NCBI GenBank assembly: GCA_934457145.1
Contig: CAKSHP010000010.1
Span: 1 to 64,000, forward strand
Reading direction: 5' to 3'
Origin: an uncultured Clostridia bacterium
GTDB lineage: Bacteria; Bacillota; Clostridia; UBA1381; UMGS1253
Length of the DNA: 64,000 nt
Numbering within the stretch: the stretch's first letter is position 1; every line of letters begins with the position of its first letter. This document shows positions 48,933 through 57,555 of the stretch, piece by piece. The translations under genes were made by a program, and so were the position numbers. A model generated the notes under the pieces. The model was not told where the DNA came from. It saw nothing but the letters and a program-made list of their open reading frames with translations, and did no database searches.

Positions 48933-49904
48933 ATGTGTACAGCGGCGGCATATGTAAATAACGGGCTTTATTTCGGCAGAAATCTTGACTATGAGTTTTC
49001 CTACGGCGAAAGCGTGGCGATAATGCCGAGAAATTATCCTATTTCCTTTAGTTCGGGATATCAGACAAATAATCATTATGCAATTATAGGTATGGCGCAT
49101 GTGAGTAATAACTATCCTTTATACTACGATGCGGCAAATGAAAAGGGGCTTTGCATGGCGGCGCTGAATTTTGTCGGAAATGCGGTTTATCAAAACGAGG
49201 CCGGTAAAAAAGAAAACATTTCTTTTTTTGAAATTATGCCCCGGATTTTAAGCAGCTGCAAAACAGTCGGCGAGGCAAAAGAGCTGCTTTATAAAATAAA
49301 TATCATAAAAAAAGCCTTTGGTGAGTTTGAAGTTGCTGAGCTTCACTGGATTATAGCGGATAAAAACGAATGTATAGTGCTGGAATGTGTGAAAGACGGC
49401 GCTTTTATATATGATAATCCGTACGGAGTGCTTGCAAACAATCCGCCGTTTCCGATTCAGGCGGCAAACCTTAATAATTATATGAATATTTGCGCCGCTC
49501 CTGCTAAGAACCGCTTTTCAGAAAAACTTGATTTAAAGGCATACAGCCGCGGAATGGGCGCAATCGGTCTGCCGGGCGATCTTTCGTCGCAGTCAAGGTT
49601 TGTTCGCGCCGCTTTTGTGCTTAATAATTCCGTTTCAAATAAAAGCGAAGGTGAAAACGTGAGCCAGTTTTTTCATATTCTTTCATCGGCAGAACAACAA
49701 AGAGGCTGCTGCATAACGGAGGACGGAAAGCTTGAAATAACAATTTATTCAGGCTGTATAAGTGCAGATAAGGGCATTTATTATTACACAACCTATGATA
49801 ACCGCCAAATAAGCGCGGTCGATATGAACAAAGAAAACCTTAACGCAAAAGAGCTTATTTGCTATCCGATAGTTTTAAAGCAAAATATTTTAAATATAAA
49901 TTAA
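48933..49904 (+). CDS. choloylglycine hydrolase family protein (bile salt hydrolase / penicillin V acylase type)
   Basis: The 323-residue N-terminal-nucleophile amidase has catalytic Cys2 exposed after Met removal, FGRNLDYE with Arg16 and Asp19, an Asn in ANEKGL, DNPYGVLANNPPF, and SQSRFVRAAF with the conserved Arg. This set is found in bile salt hydrolases, which split glycine or taurine from bile acids, and in penicillin V acylases. AAGGGGAT precedes the start. The substrate cannot be settled by motif alone. Confidence 0.88.
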   Translation: MCTAAAYVNNGLYFGRNLDYEFSYGESVAIMPRNYPISFSSGYQTNNHYAIIGMAHVSNNYPLYYDAANEKGLCMAALNFVGNAVYQNEAGKKENISFFEIMPRILSSCKTVGEAKELLYKINIIKKAFGEFEVAELHWIIADKNECIVLECVKDGAFIYDNPYGVLANNPPFPIQAANLNNYMNICAAPAKNRFSEKLDLKAYSRGMGAIGLPGDLSSQSRFVRAAFVLNNSVSNKSEGENVSQFFHILSSAEQQRGCCITEDGKLEITIYSGCISADKGIYYYTTYDNRQISAVDMNKENLNAKELICYPIVLKQNILNIN

Positions 49905-49921
49905 AAAAATTTTTATAAAGC

Positions 49922-49976
49922 AAAAAAGTGTGCTTTCGATTATGTAATTGCAAAGAATCGGAAGCGCACTTTTTTA
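49922..49976 (+). terminator. terminator after the hydrolase gene
   Basis: AAAAAAGTGTGCTTTCGATT pairs with AATCGGAAGCGCACTTTTTT (two mismatches) in a long stem ending in T. Confidence 0.8.
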
Positions 49977-50042
49977 TTTGACATTTATTGCAAACGGTGT
50001 TATAATTGGTTTGACTTAAATATAAAAAGGGGAGAATTATGC

Positions 50043-51029
50043 GTGAGCGTTAATATGTATGCTGCGGCGTGCAGCGAAAACGGCGGAATATATCACTGCG
50101 TTTTAAATGAAAACGGCAGCCTGGATTTTAAAGAAAAAACAGATATTGACCGTCCGATGTATATGTGTGTTGAAAACGGCAAAATGTATGTTGTTTTAAG
50201 AAAACCGTTTGAAAATGATAACAGCGGCATTTTGGCATACGATATTTTAAACGACGGAAGCCTAAAAAGAAGCGATGATAAAATATATGATACAAAGGGG
50301 GTTGTTGCTTGCCATGTATCGTGCGCAGGCGAAAAGGTGTTTTATGCAAACTACATATCCGGCAGCGTCGGAATGATAGGCGGAAAACATATCGTGCATG
50401 AAGGAAAAACAGGACCGGATAAATTGCGCCAGGAGGCGCCACATGCACATCAGATGTATCTTACGCCGAATAAAAAATACGTGATTGCGCTTGATTTGGG
50501 ACTTGATGCGGCTATAGTCTACGATTTGGATCTAAATAAAATAAATTCCATACAAATTCCCGCGGGACACGGCGCAAGACACTGCGTGATGACGCGTGAT
50601 TTAAAAAAGCTGTTTATTATAGGCGAAATGTCGTCATGCGTGAGCGTGTTTGAATTTAACAAGTCAAACGGAAATGCAAAGTATATAAAAACATATGACA
50701 CCTTTGACGAAAGCTATGAAGGCAAGCGCTCGGCGGCTGCAGTTAAGCTTTCGCCCGATGAGCGGTTTTTATATGTATCGGACAGAGGCGATAACACGGT
50801 TTCGCGTTTTGAAATCTGCGGCCTTGAGCTAAAAAACTTAAAAAAGATATCCTCTATGGGAAAATCGCCAAGAGACTTTGAAATATCGCCCGACGGCAAT
50901 TTTATGGCGGTGACAAACGAGCTTACGGATAATATACATATCTTCGGTATCGATAAATCAAGCGGAAAACTTACCGACACAGGTTTTGACTATACGGCAA
51001 AAAATCCGTTATGCGTTATATATTATTAA
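50043..51029 (+). CDS. lactonase family beta-propeller (6-phosphogluconolactonase-like)
   Basis: The 328-residue protein is a seven-bladed propeller of the YbhE type with HAHQMYLTPNKKYVIALDLG, GARHCVMTRDLKKLF and VSDRGDNTVSRFE. In E. coli the relative hydrolyses 6-phosphogluconolactone in the pentose phosphate route; in Clostridia the substrate is often unknown. The GTG start is chosen because the nearby ATG frame closes after four codons. Confidence 0.88.
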   Translation: MSVNMYAAACSENGGIYHCVLNENGSLDFKEKTDIDRPMYMCVENGKMYVVLRKPFENDNSGILAYDILNDGSLKRSDDKIYDTKGVVACHVSCAGEKVFYANYISGSVGMIGGKHIVHEGKTGPDKLRQEAPHAHQMYLTPNKKYVIALDLGLDAAIVYDLDLNKINSIQIPAGHGARHCVMTRDLKKLFIIGEMSSCVSVFEFNKSNGNAKYIKTYDTFDESYEGKRSAAAVKLSPDERFLYVSDRGDNTVSRFEICGLELKNLKKISSMGKSPRDFEISPDGNFMAVTNELTDNIHIFGIDKSSGKLTDTGFDYTAKNPLCVIYY

Positions 51030-51123
51030 GCAAAAAATGGGGTATTGATTTTTTTATTAATATGTGTTAAAATGAGTTTGCAAAAAAATAAAAACTTGTT
51101 TGAAAGGAGCAGAATTTACAATT

Positions 51124-51579
51124 ATGATAAAAAATGACGTCAGTGATGTAAAACAGGAAGAAAAAACAAATCTGAATAGTGAAAACAAAAAAGTTTCGTA
51201 TAATACATTTGAAGAACGAAGAAAAATGAACATAGCAGCATTTGTTATAACAATTATCGCACTTATAACGCTTTGCTGTATGCCGTTTGACCTTTACTAC
51301 GGCAAGCCGGCATGTTATATAGAATATGAAGACGGAAAGCTTATGCTTGCAATTTTGCTCAGTATGGCATTTTTCTATTTTTTAAGCTTTGATATGGTTG
51401 CTTTTTGCGTGGCATCGGTTAATGTTGCGTTTCTTGCCATAAACACTTATCAAAGAATTTTGTATGAAACAAGCGAGCTTTTGCCCGGATTTTATGTGTT
51501 ATGGAGCTGCAGTATTTTGGTTATGATAGTTCATTTCCTGTATCCGTATATAGTAAAAAAAATAAGAAATAAAAAATAA
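51124..51579 (+). CDS. hypothetical membrane protein, 151 residues
   Basis: A charged cytoplasmic start is followed by three or four hydrophobic helices (IAAFVITIIALITLCC, ILLSMAFFYFLSFDMVAF, FYVLWSCSILVMIVHFL). No family is recognised. The AAAGGAG site is 14 bases from the ATG, rather far; a non-ATG start closer to it is possible. Confidence 0.6.
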   Translation: MIKNDVSDVKQEEKTNLNSENKKVSYNTFEERRKMNIAAFVITIIALITLCCMPFDLYYGKPACYIEYEDGKLMLAILLSMAFFYFLSFDMVAFCVASVNVAFLAINTYQRILYETSELLPGFYVLWSCSILVMIVHFLYPYIVKKIRNKK

Positions 51580-51585
51580 ATTATC

Positions 51586-51625
51586 AAAAACAACCGACTG
51601 TGAAATAAAAGCCGGTTGTTTTTTT
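51586..51625 (+). terminator. terminator after the membrane protein gene
   Basis: AACAACCG pairs with CGGTTGTT, followed by TTTTTG. Confidence 0.8.
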
Positions 51626-51687
51626 GTGCGAAATAACAGTGTAACGCAAAAAAATATGTGAAAATAAAATAAATTTAAATATTTGTA

Positions 51688-51751
51688 TTGACAAACGATA
51701 TTTCGGGGAATATAATATAATCAAACAAATGAATAGGTGTTCATATGTTTG
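51688..51751 (+). promoter_or_regulatory. promoter and ArsR/SmtB-type operator of the metal efflux operon
   Basis: TTGACA and TATAAT (51688-51693, 51711-51716) are 17 bases apart. Directly after, at 51722-51751, CAAACAAATGAATA is mirrored by TGTTCATATGTTTG across two bases (12 of 14 positions match), close to known 12-2-12 operators of zinc- and cadmium-sensing repressors. Confidence 0.8.
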
Positions 51752-51774
51752 AAAGAGTAAATGGGGGTGAGTAT

Positions 51775-52140
51775 ATGACAGAGGAAAAAAATGAATTGCA
51801 GAGCAGCGAAGTTAATCAAAAAAATGTCTGTGCGCTGAGCAAAATAAAAGATATTTTGCCCGAAGAGGAGATTTTGTATGATTTGGCAGAGCTTTATAAA
51901 GTGTTCGGCGATTCAACGAGAATAAAAATTTTGTATGCACTTTTTGAAAGCGAGCTGTGCGTTTGTGATATTGCAAACGTGCTTGAAATGACGCAAAGCG
52001 CAATATCGCATCAGCTTAGAGTACTTAAAAACAACAAGCTTGTAAAATACCGGCGCGAGGGAAAAACAATAATCTATTCTCTTGCCGACGGACATGTAAG
52101 AACAATTTTGGATCAGGGATTGGAACATATAGAAGAATAA
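51775..52140 (+). CDS. ArsR/SmtB-family metal-sensing repressor
   Basis: The 121-residue winged-helix protein has ELCVCDIANVLEMTQSAISH, where CVC matches the cadmium/lead site of CadC-type sensors, and a C-terminal DGHVRTILDQGLEHIEE helix with His and Asp/Glu positions like the alpha-5 zinc site of SmtB/CzrA. The start follows GGGGGTGAG; an earlier ATG lies inside the operator. It should release the operon when zinc or cadmium is high. Confidence 0.92.
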   Translation: MTEEKNELQSSEVNQKNVCALSKIKDILPEEEILYDLAELYKVFGDSTRIKILYALFESELCVCDIANVLEMTQSAISHQLRVLKNNKLVKYRREGKTIIYSLADGHVRTILDQGLEHIEE

Positions 52141-52169
52141 AATAAATAAAAGAAAGAGGTAGTGTTATT

Positions 52170-52388
52170 ATGAAAAAATTATTTAAACTTGAAGAGCTTG
52201 ACTGCGCTAACTGCGCTGCAAAAATCCAGGATGAGATTTCGAAAATTGACGGAGTAAATGAAGTGAGTATAAGCTTTATGACGCAGAGTATGTTTTTGGA
52301 CTGCGAAGACGATAAGCTTGACGAAATTTTGAAAAAAGCTGAAAAAACCGGCAGAGAGCACGAAAAAGGATTTAGAATAATTCGCTAA
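52170..52388 (+). CDS. heavy-metal-associated (HMA) domain protein
   Basis: The 72-residue protein is a single ferredoxin-like metal-binding domain with DCANCAAKIQ (CxxC) as ligand pair. It is separate from, and just before, a P1B ATPase that lacks such a domain, so it probably delivers metal to it. A good AAAGAGG site precedes the start. Confidence 0.92.
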   Translation: MKKLFKLEELDCANCAAKIQDEISKIDGVNEVSISFMTQSMFLDCEDDKLDEILKKAEKTGREHEKGFRIIR

Positions 52389-52404
52389 AAGGCAGGTGAT
52401 TATT

Positions 52405-54261
52405 ATGCAAAAAAAACATAAAATCATGATTTCAAGGCTGGCACTGAGCGCTGTGGTTTTAGTTTGCGGTTTGCTTGCAGATGTGCCGCAGATAATTAAA
52501 CTTTGCATCTACCTTTTATCATATGCAATTATAGGCTATGACGTTGTTATAAATGCCGTAAAAAATATATTTACATTAAAATTTTTAGACGAAAACTTTT
52601 TAATGGCGCTCGCTTCAGTCGGAGCGTTTTGCATAGGCGATTATCCCGAGGCTGTGAGCGTTATGCTTTTTTATCAGCTCGGAGAACTGTTTTTAAGCCT
52701 TGCCGTGAACAAATCGCGAAAATCAATCACTTCGCTTATGGATTTAAGCGTTGAGTATGCAAACCGTTATGAAAACGGTAAATCCGAACGCATCTCGCCG
52801 TATGAGCTGGAAGTGGGCGAGTATATAATGGTTAAAACGGGAGAAAAAGTGCCGGTTGACTGCGTGATATGCGAAGGAAACACAACTCTTGACACAGCCG
52901 CCCTCACGGGAGAGAGTCTGCCGAGGTCGGTAAAAGAAGGCGACAGCGTTTTAAGCGGCAGCGTTAATATAGCAAACGGATTTGTTGCAAAGGTTGAAAA
53001 GAAATATGAAAATTCAACCGCAGCAAGAATTTTGGAGCTTGCGCAAAACGCAGCGCATAAAAAAGCAAAAACAGAGAAGTTTATCACAAGATTTGCAAAG
53101 TATTACACGCCCGCAGTTGTTGTTTTGGCGCTTCTGATTGCGTTTGTTCCGGGTTTGTTTTTCGGGTTCGGTTTTGCAAATTGGATAGAAAGAGGTCTTT
53201 CGTTTTTGGTAGTGTCGTGTCCGTGTGCGCTTGTAATATCCGTTCCTCTCGGATTTTTTGCAGGTATCGGTTCAGCTTCGGCAAACGGCAGTATAATAAA
53301 GGGCAGTGTTGCAATTGAAAAGCTTGAAAAGGTTAAGTGTGCGGTTTTTGACAAAACAGGCACTTTGACCGACGGCAAGGTCAGCGTTAAAGAATTTGAA
53401 ACAAAAAAATATGCAAATGAAAACATAAAGCTTTCAGATGAAGAAATACTTCGCCTCAGTGCATATGCCGAAAATATGAATAATCACCCTGTTGGAAATT
53501 CAATAAAGGCATACTATAAAAAAAGCATTGATATGACGAAAATCAAAGACACTCAGGAATTTACGGGAATGGGCGTAGGAGCGGTAATTGACGGACATAA
53601 GGTTTATGTAGGAAACGCAGCGCTTGCAAAAAAACTCGGCTGCACCGTTTCCGACGGCGGCGACAGCATGGTGTTTGCAATTATCGACGGCTATGTAGCT
53701 GCGCATTTTAAATTCGGCGATAAAATAAAAGCCAATGCTGCGCAGTCAATTCAAGAATTAAAGAAAAACGGAATTGAAAAGTGCATTATGCTTACCGGCG
53801 ATAATGAAAAACACGCAGCCGAAGCTGCGGACGCTCTTTTGCTTGACGGATACTACAGCTCGCTTTTGCCGGCAGATAAAGTAGAAAAGCTTGAAGAAAT
53901 TCAGAAAAACACAAACGGCCAGGTAATGTTTGTAGGAGACGGAATAAACGATTCGCCCGTGCTTATAACGGCAGATGTCGGCATAGCAATGGGAATGGAA
54001 GGCTCCGACGCGGCAGTTGAGGCGGCAGATATTGTTATCATGAACGACGATTTGTCATGTATAGCAAAAGCCGTTAAGATAAGTAAAAAAACAATGGGTA
54101 TCGTAAGAGAAAACATAGTTTTTGCCATAGGCGTTAAAATTTTGGTTCTCGCGCTCAGCGCTTTGGGTATTGCGGGAATTTGGGCGGCAGTGTTTGCCGA
54201 TGTTGGCGTAGCGTTGCTTGCGGTTTTAAACGCGCTCCGATGTTTAACGCTTAAAAAATAA
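52405..54261 (+). CDS. P1B-type heavy-metal ATPase (zinc/cadmium/lead efflux)
   Basis: The 618-residue pump has the actuator TGES, the membrane CPC motif (SCPCALVI), phosphorylation site DKTGTLT, the HP motif in NNHPVGNS and GDGINDSP. The Asp-Gly near the last helix (FADVGVALLAVLNALR) matches the zinc/cadmium subgroup of ZntA/CadA. It lacks an N-terminal metal-binding domain, which is supplied by the small gene before it. GGCAGGTG precedes the chosen ATG. Confidence 0.94.
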   Translation: MQKKHKIMISRLALSAVVLVCGLLADVPQIIKLCIYLLSYAIIGYDVVINAVKNIFTLKFLDENFLMALASVGAFCIGDYPEAVSVMLFYQLGELFLSLAVNKSRKSITSLMDLSVEYANRYENGKSERISPYELEVGEYIMVKTGEKVPVDCVICEGNTTLDTAALTGESLPRSVKEGDSVLSGSVNIANGFVAKVEKKYENSTAARILELAQNAAHKKAKTEKFITRFAKYYTPAVVVLALLIAFVPGLFFGFGFANWIERGLSFLVVSCPCALVISVPLGFFAGIGSASANGSIIKGSVAIEKLEKVKCAVFDKTGTLTDGKVSVKEFETKKYANENIKLSDEEILRLSAYAENMNNHPVGNSIKAYYKKSIDMTKIKDTQEFTGMGVGAVIDGHKVYVGNAALAKKLGCTVSDGGDSMVFAIIDGYVAAHFKFGDKIKANAAQSIQELKKNGIEKCIMLTGDNEKHAAEAADALLLDGYYSSLLPADKVEKLEEIQKNTNGQVMFVGDGINDSPVLITADVGIAMGMEGSDAAVEAADIVIMNDDLSCIAKAVKISKKTMGIVRENIVFAIGVKILVLALSALGIAGIWAAVFADVGVALLAVLNALRCLTLKK

Positions 54262-54367
54262 ACCTGTGCAATTGACAAAATAAATCATATATGCTATACT
54301 TTATATATAGAATTTTATGAAAGCTATAGCTTGTATGCTGCAAAATAACTTAGTGAAAAACGGTAAT

Positions 54368-54420
54368 AAAAAAAGCAAAAAGCGTGCAGACTGTGGTCGG
54401 TGCGCTTTTTGCTTTTTTTA
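54368..54420. terminator. terminator after the metal efflux operon
   Basis: AAAAAGCAAAAAGCG pairs with CGCTTTTTGCTTTTT in a 15-base stem ending in T. Confidence 0.85.
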
Positions 54421-54443
54421 TTAAAGAAATGCGAGGTGAGCAG

Positions 54444-55268
54444 ATGAGAGACTATATTAACGCAGATTCTTTTTTAAATCCGATATTTGTCGAACGTGAG
54501 CGGCGCGAAAAAAAGATGGCAGATGTTGTAAAGCATGTGCATAATTTTTATGAGCTTTATTTTTTGATAGACGGTCAGATTGATAAATTTGTTGAAAACA
54601 GAACCCATCATTTAAAACCGTTTGACCTTATAATAATCCGTCCGAATGTGCTTCACCGTGCGCTCTTATGTAAGGACTACCGCCATGAAAGAGTTGTGGT
54701 GTATTTTGATGAGCGCTCTGTAAACGATAAAAATATTTTAGAAAAATTAGCCGAACAAAAAGGAGTTGTGTCTCTTCCGCTGGTGGCTGCAAAAAGAGTG
54801 TTTAAGCTGATTAACATATTGCTCAACGAAACCGAAAACGATATTTACCACGATAATTATGTTAAATGCGTTTTAAATGAAATGCTCATTTTAATACTTA
54901 GAAATCAGTTTAGCAAAAGCGCAAATTATGCGGGAATAAAGTTTGAAAAAATTATAGACTATGTGCGCGAATCAACCGGCGAGGCGATCACGCTTTCGTC
55001 CGTGGCTCAGAAGTTTTTTGTAAGCGAAGCACACCTTAGCAGAATGTTTAAAAAAAATACAGGCTTCACGTTTACTCAGTATGTTAACTACCAAAGAGTT
55101 ATTTTTGCGCAGCGTATGCTTTTAAAAACCGACGAACCTATAGGAAACATCGCCGTTCAAAGCGGATTTGAAAGCTTAACGCATTTCGGGCGCGTGTTTA
55201 AACAGTTAACCGGATTTTCTCCAAGAGAATACAGAAAACATGCCAAGCCCGACACATATAACAAATAA
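54444..55268 (+). CDS. AraC-family transcriptional regulator
   Basis: The 274-residue protein has a cupin sensor region (HVHNFYELYFLIDGQIDKFV) and two C-terminal helix-turn-helix motifs (SSVAQKFFVSEAHLSRMFKK and IGNIAVQSGFESLTHFGRVF). The start is set by GAGGTGAG. No sugar gene stands beside it, so its target is probably elsewhere. Confidence 0.92.
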   Translation: MRDYINADSFLNPIFVERERREKKMADVVKHVHNFYELYFLIDGQIDKFVENRTHHLKPFDLIIIRPNVLHRALLCKDYRHERVVVYFDERSVNDKNILEKLAEQKGVVSLPLVAAKRVFKLINILLNETENDIYHDNYVKCVLNEMLILILRNQFSKSANYAGIKFEKIIDYVRESTGEAITLSSVAQKFFVSEAHLSRMFKKNTGFTFTQYVNYQRVIFAQRMLLKTDEPIGNIAVQSGFESLTHFGRVFKQLTGFSPREYRKHAKPDTYNK

Positions 55269-55275
55269 AAAATTA

Positions 55276-55328
55276 TCCGACAGGCAAAAAGTTAAACTTT
55301 ATTTTAACTTTTGCCTGTCGGATTTTTA
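55276..55328. terminator. bidirectional terminator between AraC and XRE genes
   Basis: ATCCGACAGGCAAAAAGTTAAA folds back on TTTAACTTTTGCCTGTCGGAT with one bulge, then TTTTATT. Confidence 0.85.
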
Positions 55329-55343
55329 TTAAAAGCAAATAGT

Positions 55344-55766
55344 TTATTCATTTTGCGATAAAATAAGGTCTGAAAACAGCGCCAAAAGTTTTGTTAAGTT
55401 TTCATCGCTCAGTGAGGAAATATTTAAGTATTTTGTTTTATTGCATTCAATAACATATTTGTCGTAAATTTGCGAAAAGTCGGCGGCCTGAGTTTTCTCA
55501 ACGCCGAGTATGTAGTCGCAGGAAACATGAAATAATTTGCATATTTCGTTTAAGGTGTCAAAATAGGGCAGAGAGTCGGCTCTTTCCCATGAACAAAGCG
55601 TACCTCTTGAAACACGCAGAATATCTGCAAGATGCTTTTGAGTGTAGCCGTGCTGTGAGCGGAGCACACGGAACTTTTCGGAAAAAGCAGTTGCCATTTC
55701 GGAAAATGTGTCTAATATGTCCGGGGATTCTGAGGCGTTTTCCTTTTTGAATTTTGTTGATGTCAT
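55344..55766 (-). CDS. XRE-family transcriptional regulator
   Basis: The 140-residue protein has a helix-turn-helix in the middle (residues about 33-88, HGYTQKHLADILRVSRGTLC, ending YILGVE) and a helical C-terminal region. Clear AGGAGG before the start. It stands alone between two terminators or promoters. Target unknown. Confidence 0.88.
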   Translation of the reverse strand: MTSTKFKKENASESPDILDTFSEMATAFSEKFRVLRSQHGYTQKHLADILRVSRGTLCSWERADSLPYFDTLNEICKLFHVSCDYILGVEKTQAADFSQIYDKYVIECNKTKYLNISSLSDENLTKLLALFSDLILSQNE

Positions 55767-55899
55767 ATAAATCTCCTCCTAATATCTACATTATTAATCC
55801 TAATTATATATTTTATGACAAAATGAGTAAAAAGTCAACATAAAACATAAGTTTTATTTACCCGTTTTGCTTATTTGTGCGAAAAAATTATAATAATTA

Positions 55900-55948
55900 T
55901 TGACAAAAATAAAGAGATGTACTATAATATAACTAACGAGCGTTAGTT
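55900..55948 (+). promoter_or_regulatory. strong promoter with TetR-type operator, regulator gene missing
   Basis: TTGACA and TATAAT (55900-55905, 55923-55928) are 17 bases apart. Directly after the -10, AACTAACG and CGTTAGTT (55931-55938, 55941-55948) form a perfect palindrome of the kind bound by TetR-family repressors, followed by GGGAGG and an ATG. No TetR gene follows. Confidence 0.7.
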
Positions 55949-55979
55949 AGTAACGGGAGGAAAACAATGAAAATTCTGA

Positions 55980-56108
55980 CTCGAGTGGTGGTGTCTTGAC
56001 TGGAACAAAGCAAGCATTGATTTTTATTTGTCTTTAAATGCCGAGCCGATGAACGACTGGACGGTGTACCGCTTAGCGGGCGATGCGCTTCGTAAGCTTG
56101 CAGATTAA
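55980..56108 (+). pseudogene. C-terminal fragment of a GNAT acetyltransferase
   Basis: In one frame the bases encode LEWWCLDWNKASIDFYLSLN followed by AEPMNDWTVYRLAGDALRKL and a stop, a clear match to the last 40 residues of GNAT N-acetyltransferases. The upstream ATG after GGGAGG is in a different frame and closes after ten codons, so the fragment is not expressed as such. A deletion seems to have joined a TetR-type promoter to the end of an acetyltransferase gene. The following 140 bases to the PAP2 gene hold no recognisable gene. Confidence 0.75.
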
Positions 56109-56255
56109 AAACAAGTCTGCAAGGAAAAGCCCTTGTTTTATCGCTTGACACGCTTCGTATCAGACATGTGACGCGGCGGTTCTTTATTTTTATATGTCCT
56201 TGTGATAGAGTTTGATTAGCCGAAAGGCGAAAGAAAACTGAAAGGAGGTATGAAA

Positions 56256-56909
56256 ATGAAAAAGGAAAAAAAGTTGTTGATTTTAGGGGTTTTGTTGTGT
56301 TTTGCATTTGCAATATGGACAGTTTTGATACAAACGGCAGATGTTAAACCGGCAGGGCAAAACGGAACCTATATAGGTTTTGCTTCTTTTAATTTATGGT
56401 TTTTTAAATTATGCGGCGTGCATATGATGCTTTATATTATAACCGACTGGCTCGGTCTTGCAGCGATTGCGGTGTGTATGATATTCGGCGCGCTGGGATT
56501 TGTTCAGATGATTAAAAGAAAAAGCCTTTTGAAAGTTGATTATGATATCAGACTGCTTGGTATTTATTATATTATCGTAATATTTTGCTATCTGATATTT
56601 GAAATGATACCGATAAACTACAGACCGATTTTATTTGACGGACGCATGGAGGCATCGTATCCGTCATCAACAACGCTTTTGGTGCTGAGCGTTATGCCAA
56701 CGCTTGTTTTTCAGGCAAACAGAAGATTAAAAAACATTTGCAAAAAAAGAGCGGTAGTTGGTTTTTCGGTTTTGTTTTCGGCATTTATGGTAACCGGCAG
56801 ACTGGTTTGCGGAGTTCATTGGTTTACCGATATTTTTGCCGGAATACTCCTTAGCGGAGGACTGTTTACAATTTATATGTCGCTTGTTTTATTAAATGAT
56901 AAAAAATAA
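56256..56909 (+). CDS. PAP2 family phosphatase, divergent
   Basis: The 217-residue membrane protein has NYRPI, YPSSTTLLVL and GRLVCGVHWFTDIFAG as its three active-site parts; the usual SGH His of the middle motif is replaced (PSSTT), so catalysis may be altered. AAAGGAGGT suits the second of two adjacent ATG codons. It may now be read from the TetR-type promoter upstream. Confidence 0.82.
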   Translation: MKKEKKLLILGVLLCFAFAIWTVLIQTADVKPAGQNGTYIGFASFNLWFFKLCGVHMMLYIITDWLGLAAIAVCMIFGALGFVQMIKRKSLLKVDYDIRLLGIYYIIVIFCYLIFEMIPINYRPILFDGRMEASYPSSTTLLVLSVMPTLVFQANRRLKNICKKRAVVGFSVLFSAFMVTGRLVCGVHWFTDIFAGILLSGGLFTIYMSLVLLNDKK

Positions 56910-56928
56910 TTTTTTGGAGGCTGTTTTG

Positions 56929-57537
56929 ATGGAATTTAATGAAAAGCTTTCACAGCTGAGAAAAGCAAAAGGTCTTACGCAGGAGGAGCTGGCAGAGGCA
57001 TTATATGTTTCAAGAACGGCGGTTTCAAAGTGGGAGTCGGGCAGAGGATACCCGAGCATAGATTCTTTAAAAGAAATATCAAACTACTTTAGCGTAACGA
57101 TTGACGATTTGCTCTCGGGCGAAAAACTTATTTTACTTGCCGAAAAGGAAAATAAAACAAACATTAAAAATATGTGCGGATTAATGTTTGGTATTTTGGA
57201 TATTTTTTATGTTGTGCTTATCTTGCTTCCGCTTTATCCAAAAACTGTCGGAGGATATGTCTTTTCCGTGAGCTTGTTTAATTACGGTGAAACATCTTAC
57301 TTTAACATTTTGGTTTATAAAATTATGTTTGCTTTATTTGTTGCTCTCGGAGCCGCAAAACTTTTGCTTTTGTATTTTAAGGTTTTAAAAGGTCAAAAAA
57401 TGCTTACGGCTTTTTCAATACTGCTCGGAGTTTTTGCCGCATTGTTTTTGTCGCTTGCAAGAGAGGCATATGCTGCAAGTGCCGCTATTTTATTGCTTGC
57501 GGCAAAGACTGCGCTTGTGTTTAGATGCAAAGGTTAA
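56929..57537 (+). CDS. XRE regulator fused to a membrane domain
   Basis: The 202-residue protein has an N-terminal helix-turn-helix (residues 1-60, GLTQEELAEALYVSRTAVSK, with SVTIDDLLSGE) and four membrane helices after it. Such membrane-bound XRE proteins are common in Clostridia next to transport or cell-envelope genes. GGAGG precedes the start, and its first codons lie just after the PAP2 stop. Confidence 0.9.
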   Translation: MEFNEKLSQLRKAKGLTQEELAEALYVSRTAVSKWESGRGYPSIDSLKEISNYFSVTIDDLLSGEKLILLAEKENKTNIKNMCGLMFGILDIFYVVLILLPLYPKTVGGYVFSVSLFNYGETSYFNILVYKIMFALFVALGAAKLLLLYFKVLKGQKMLTAFSILLGVFAALFLSLAREAYAASAAILLLAAKTALVFRCKG

Positions 57538-57555
57538 TCATAAGGAGAGATAAAA

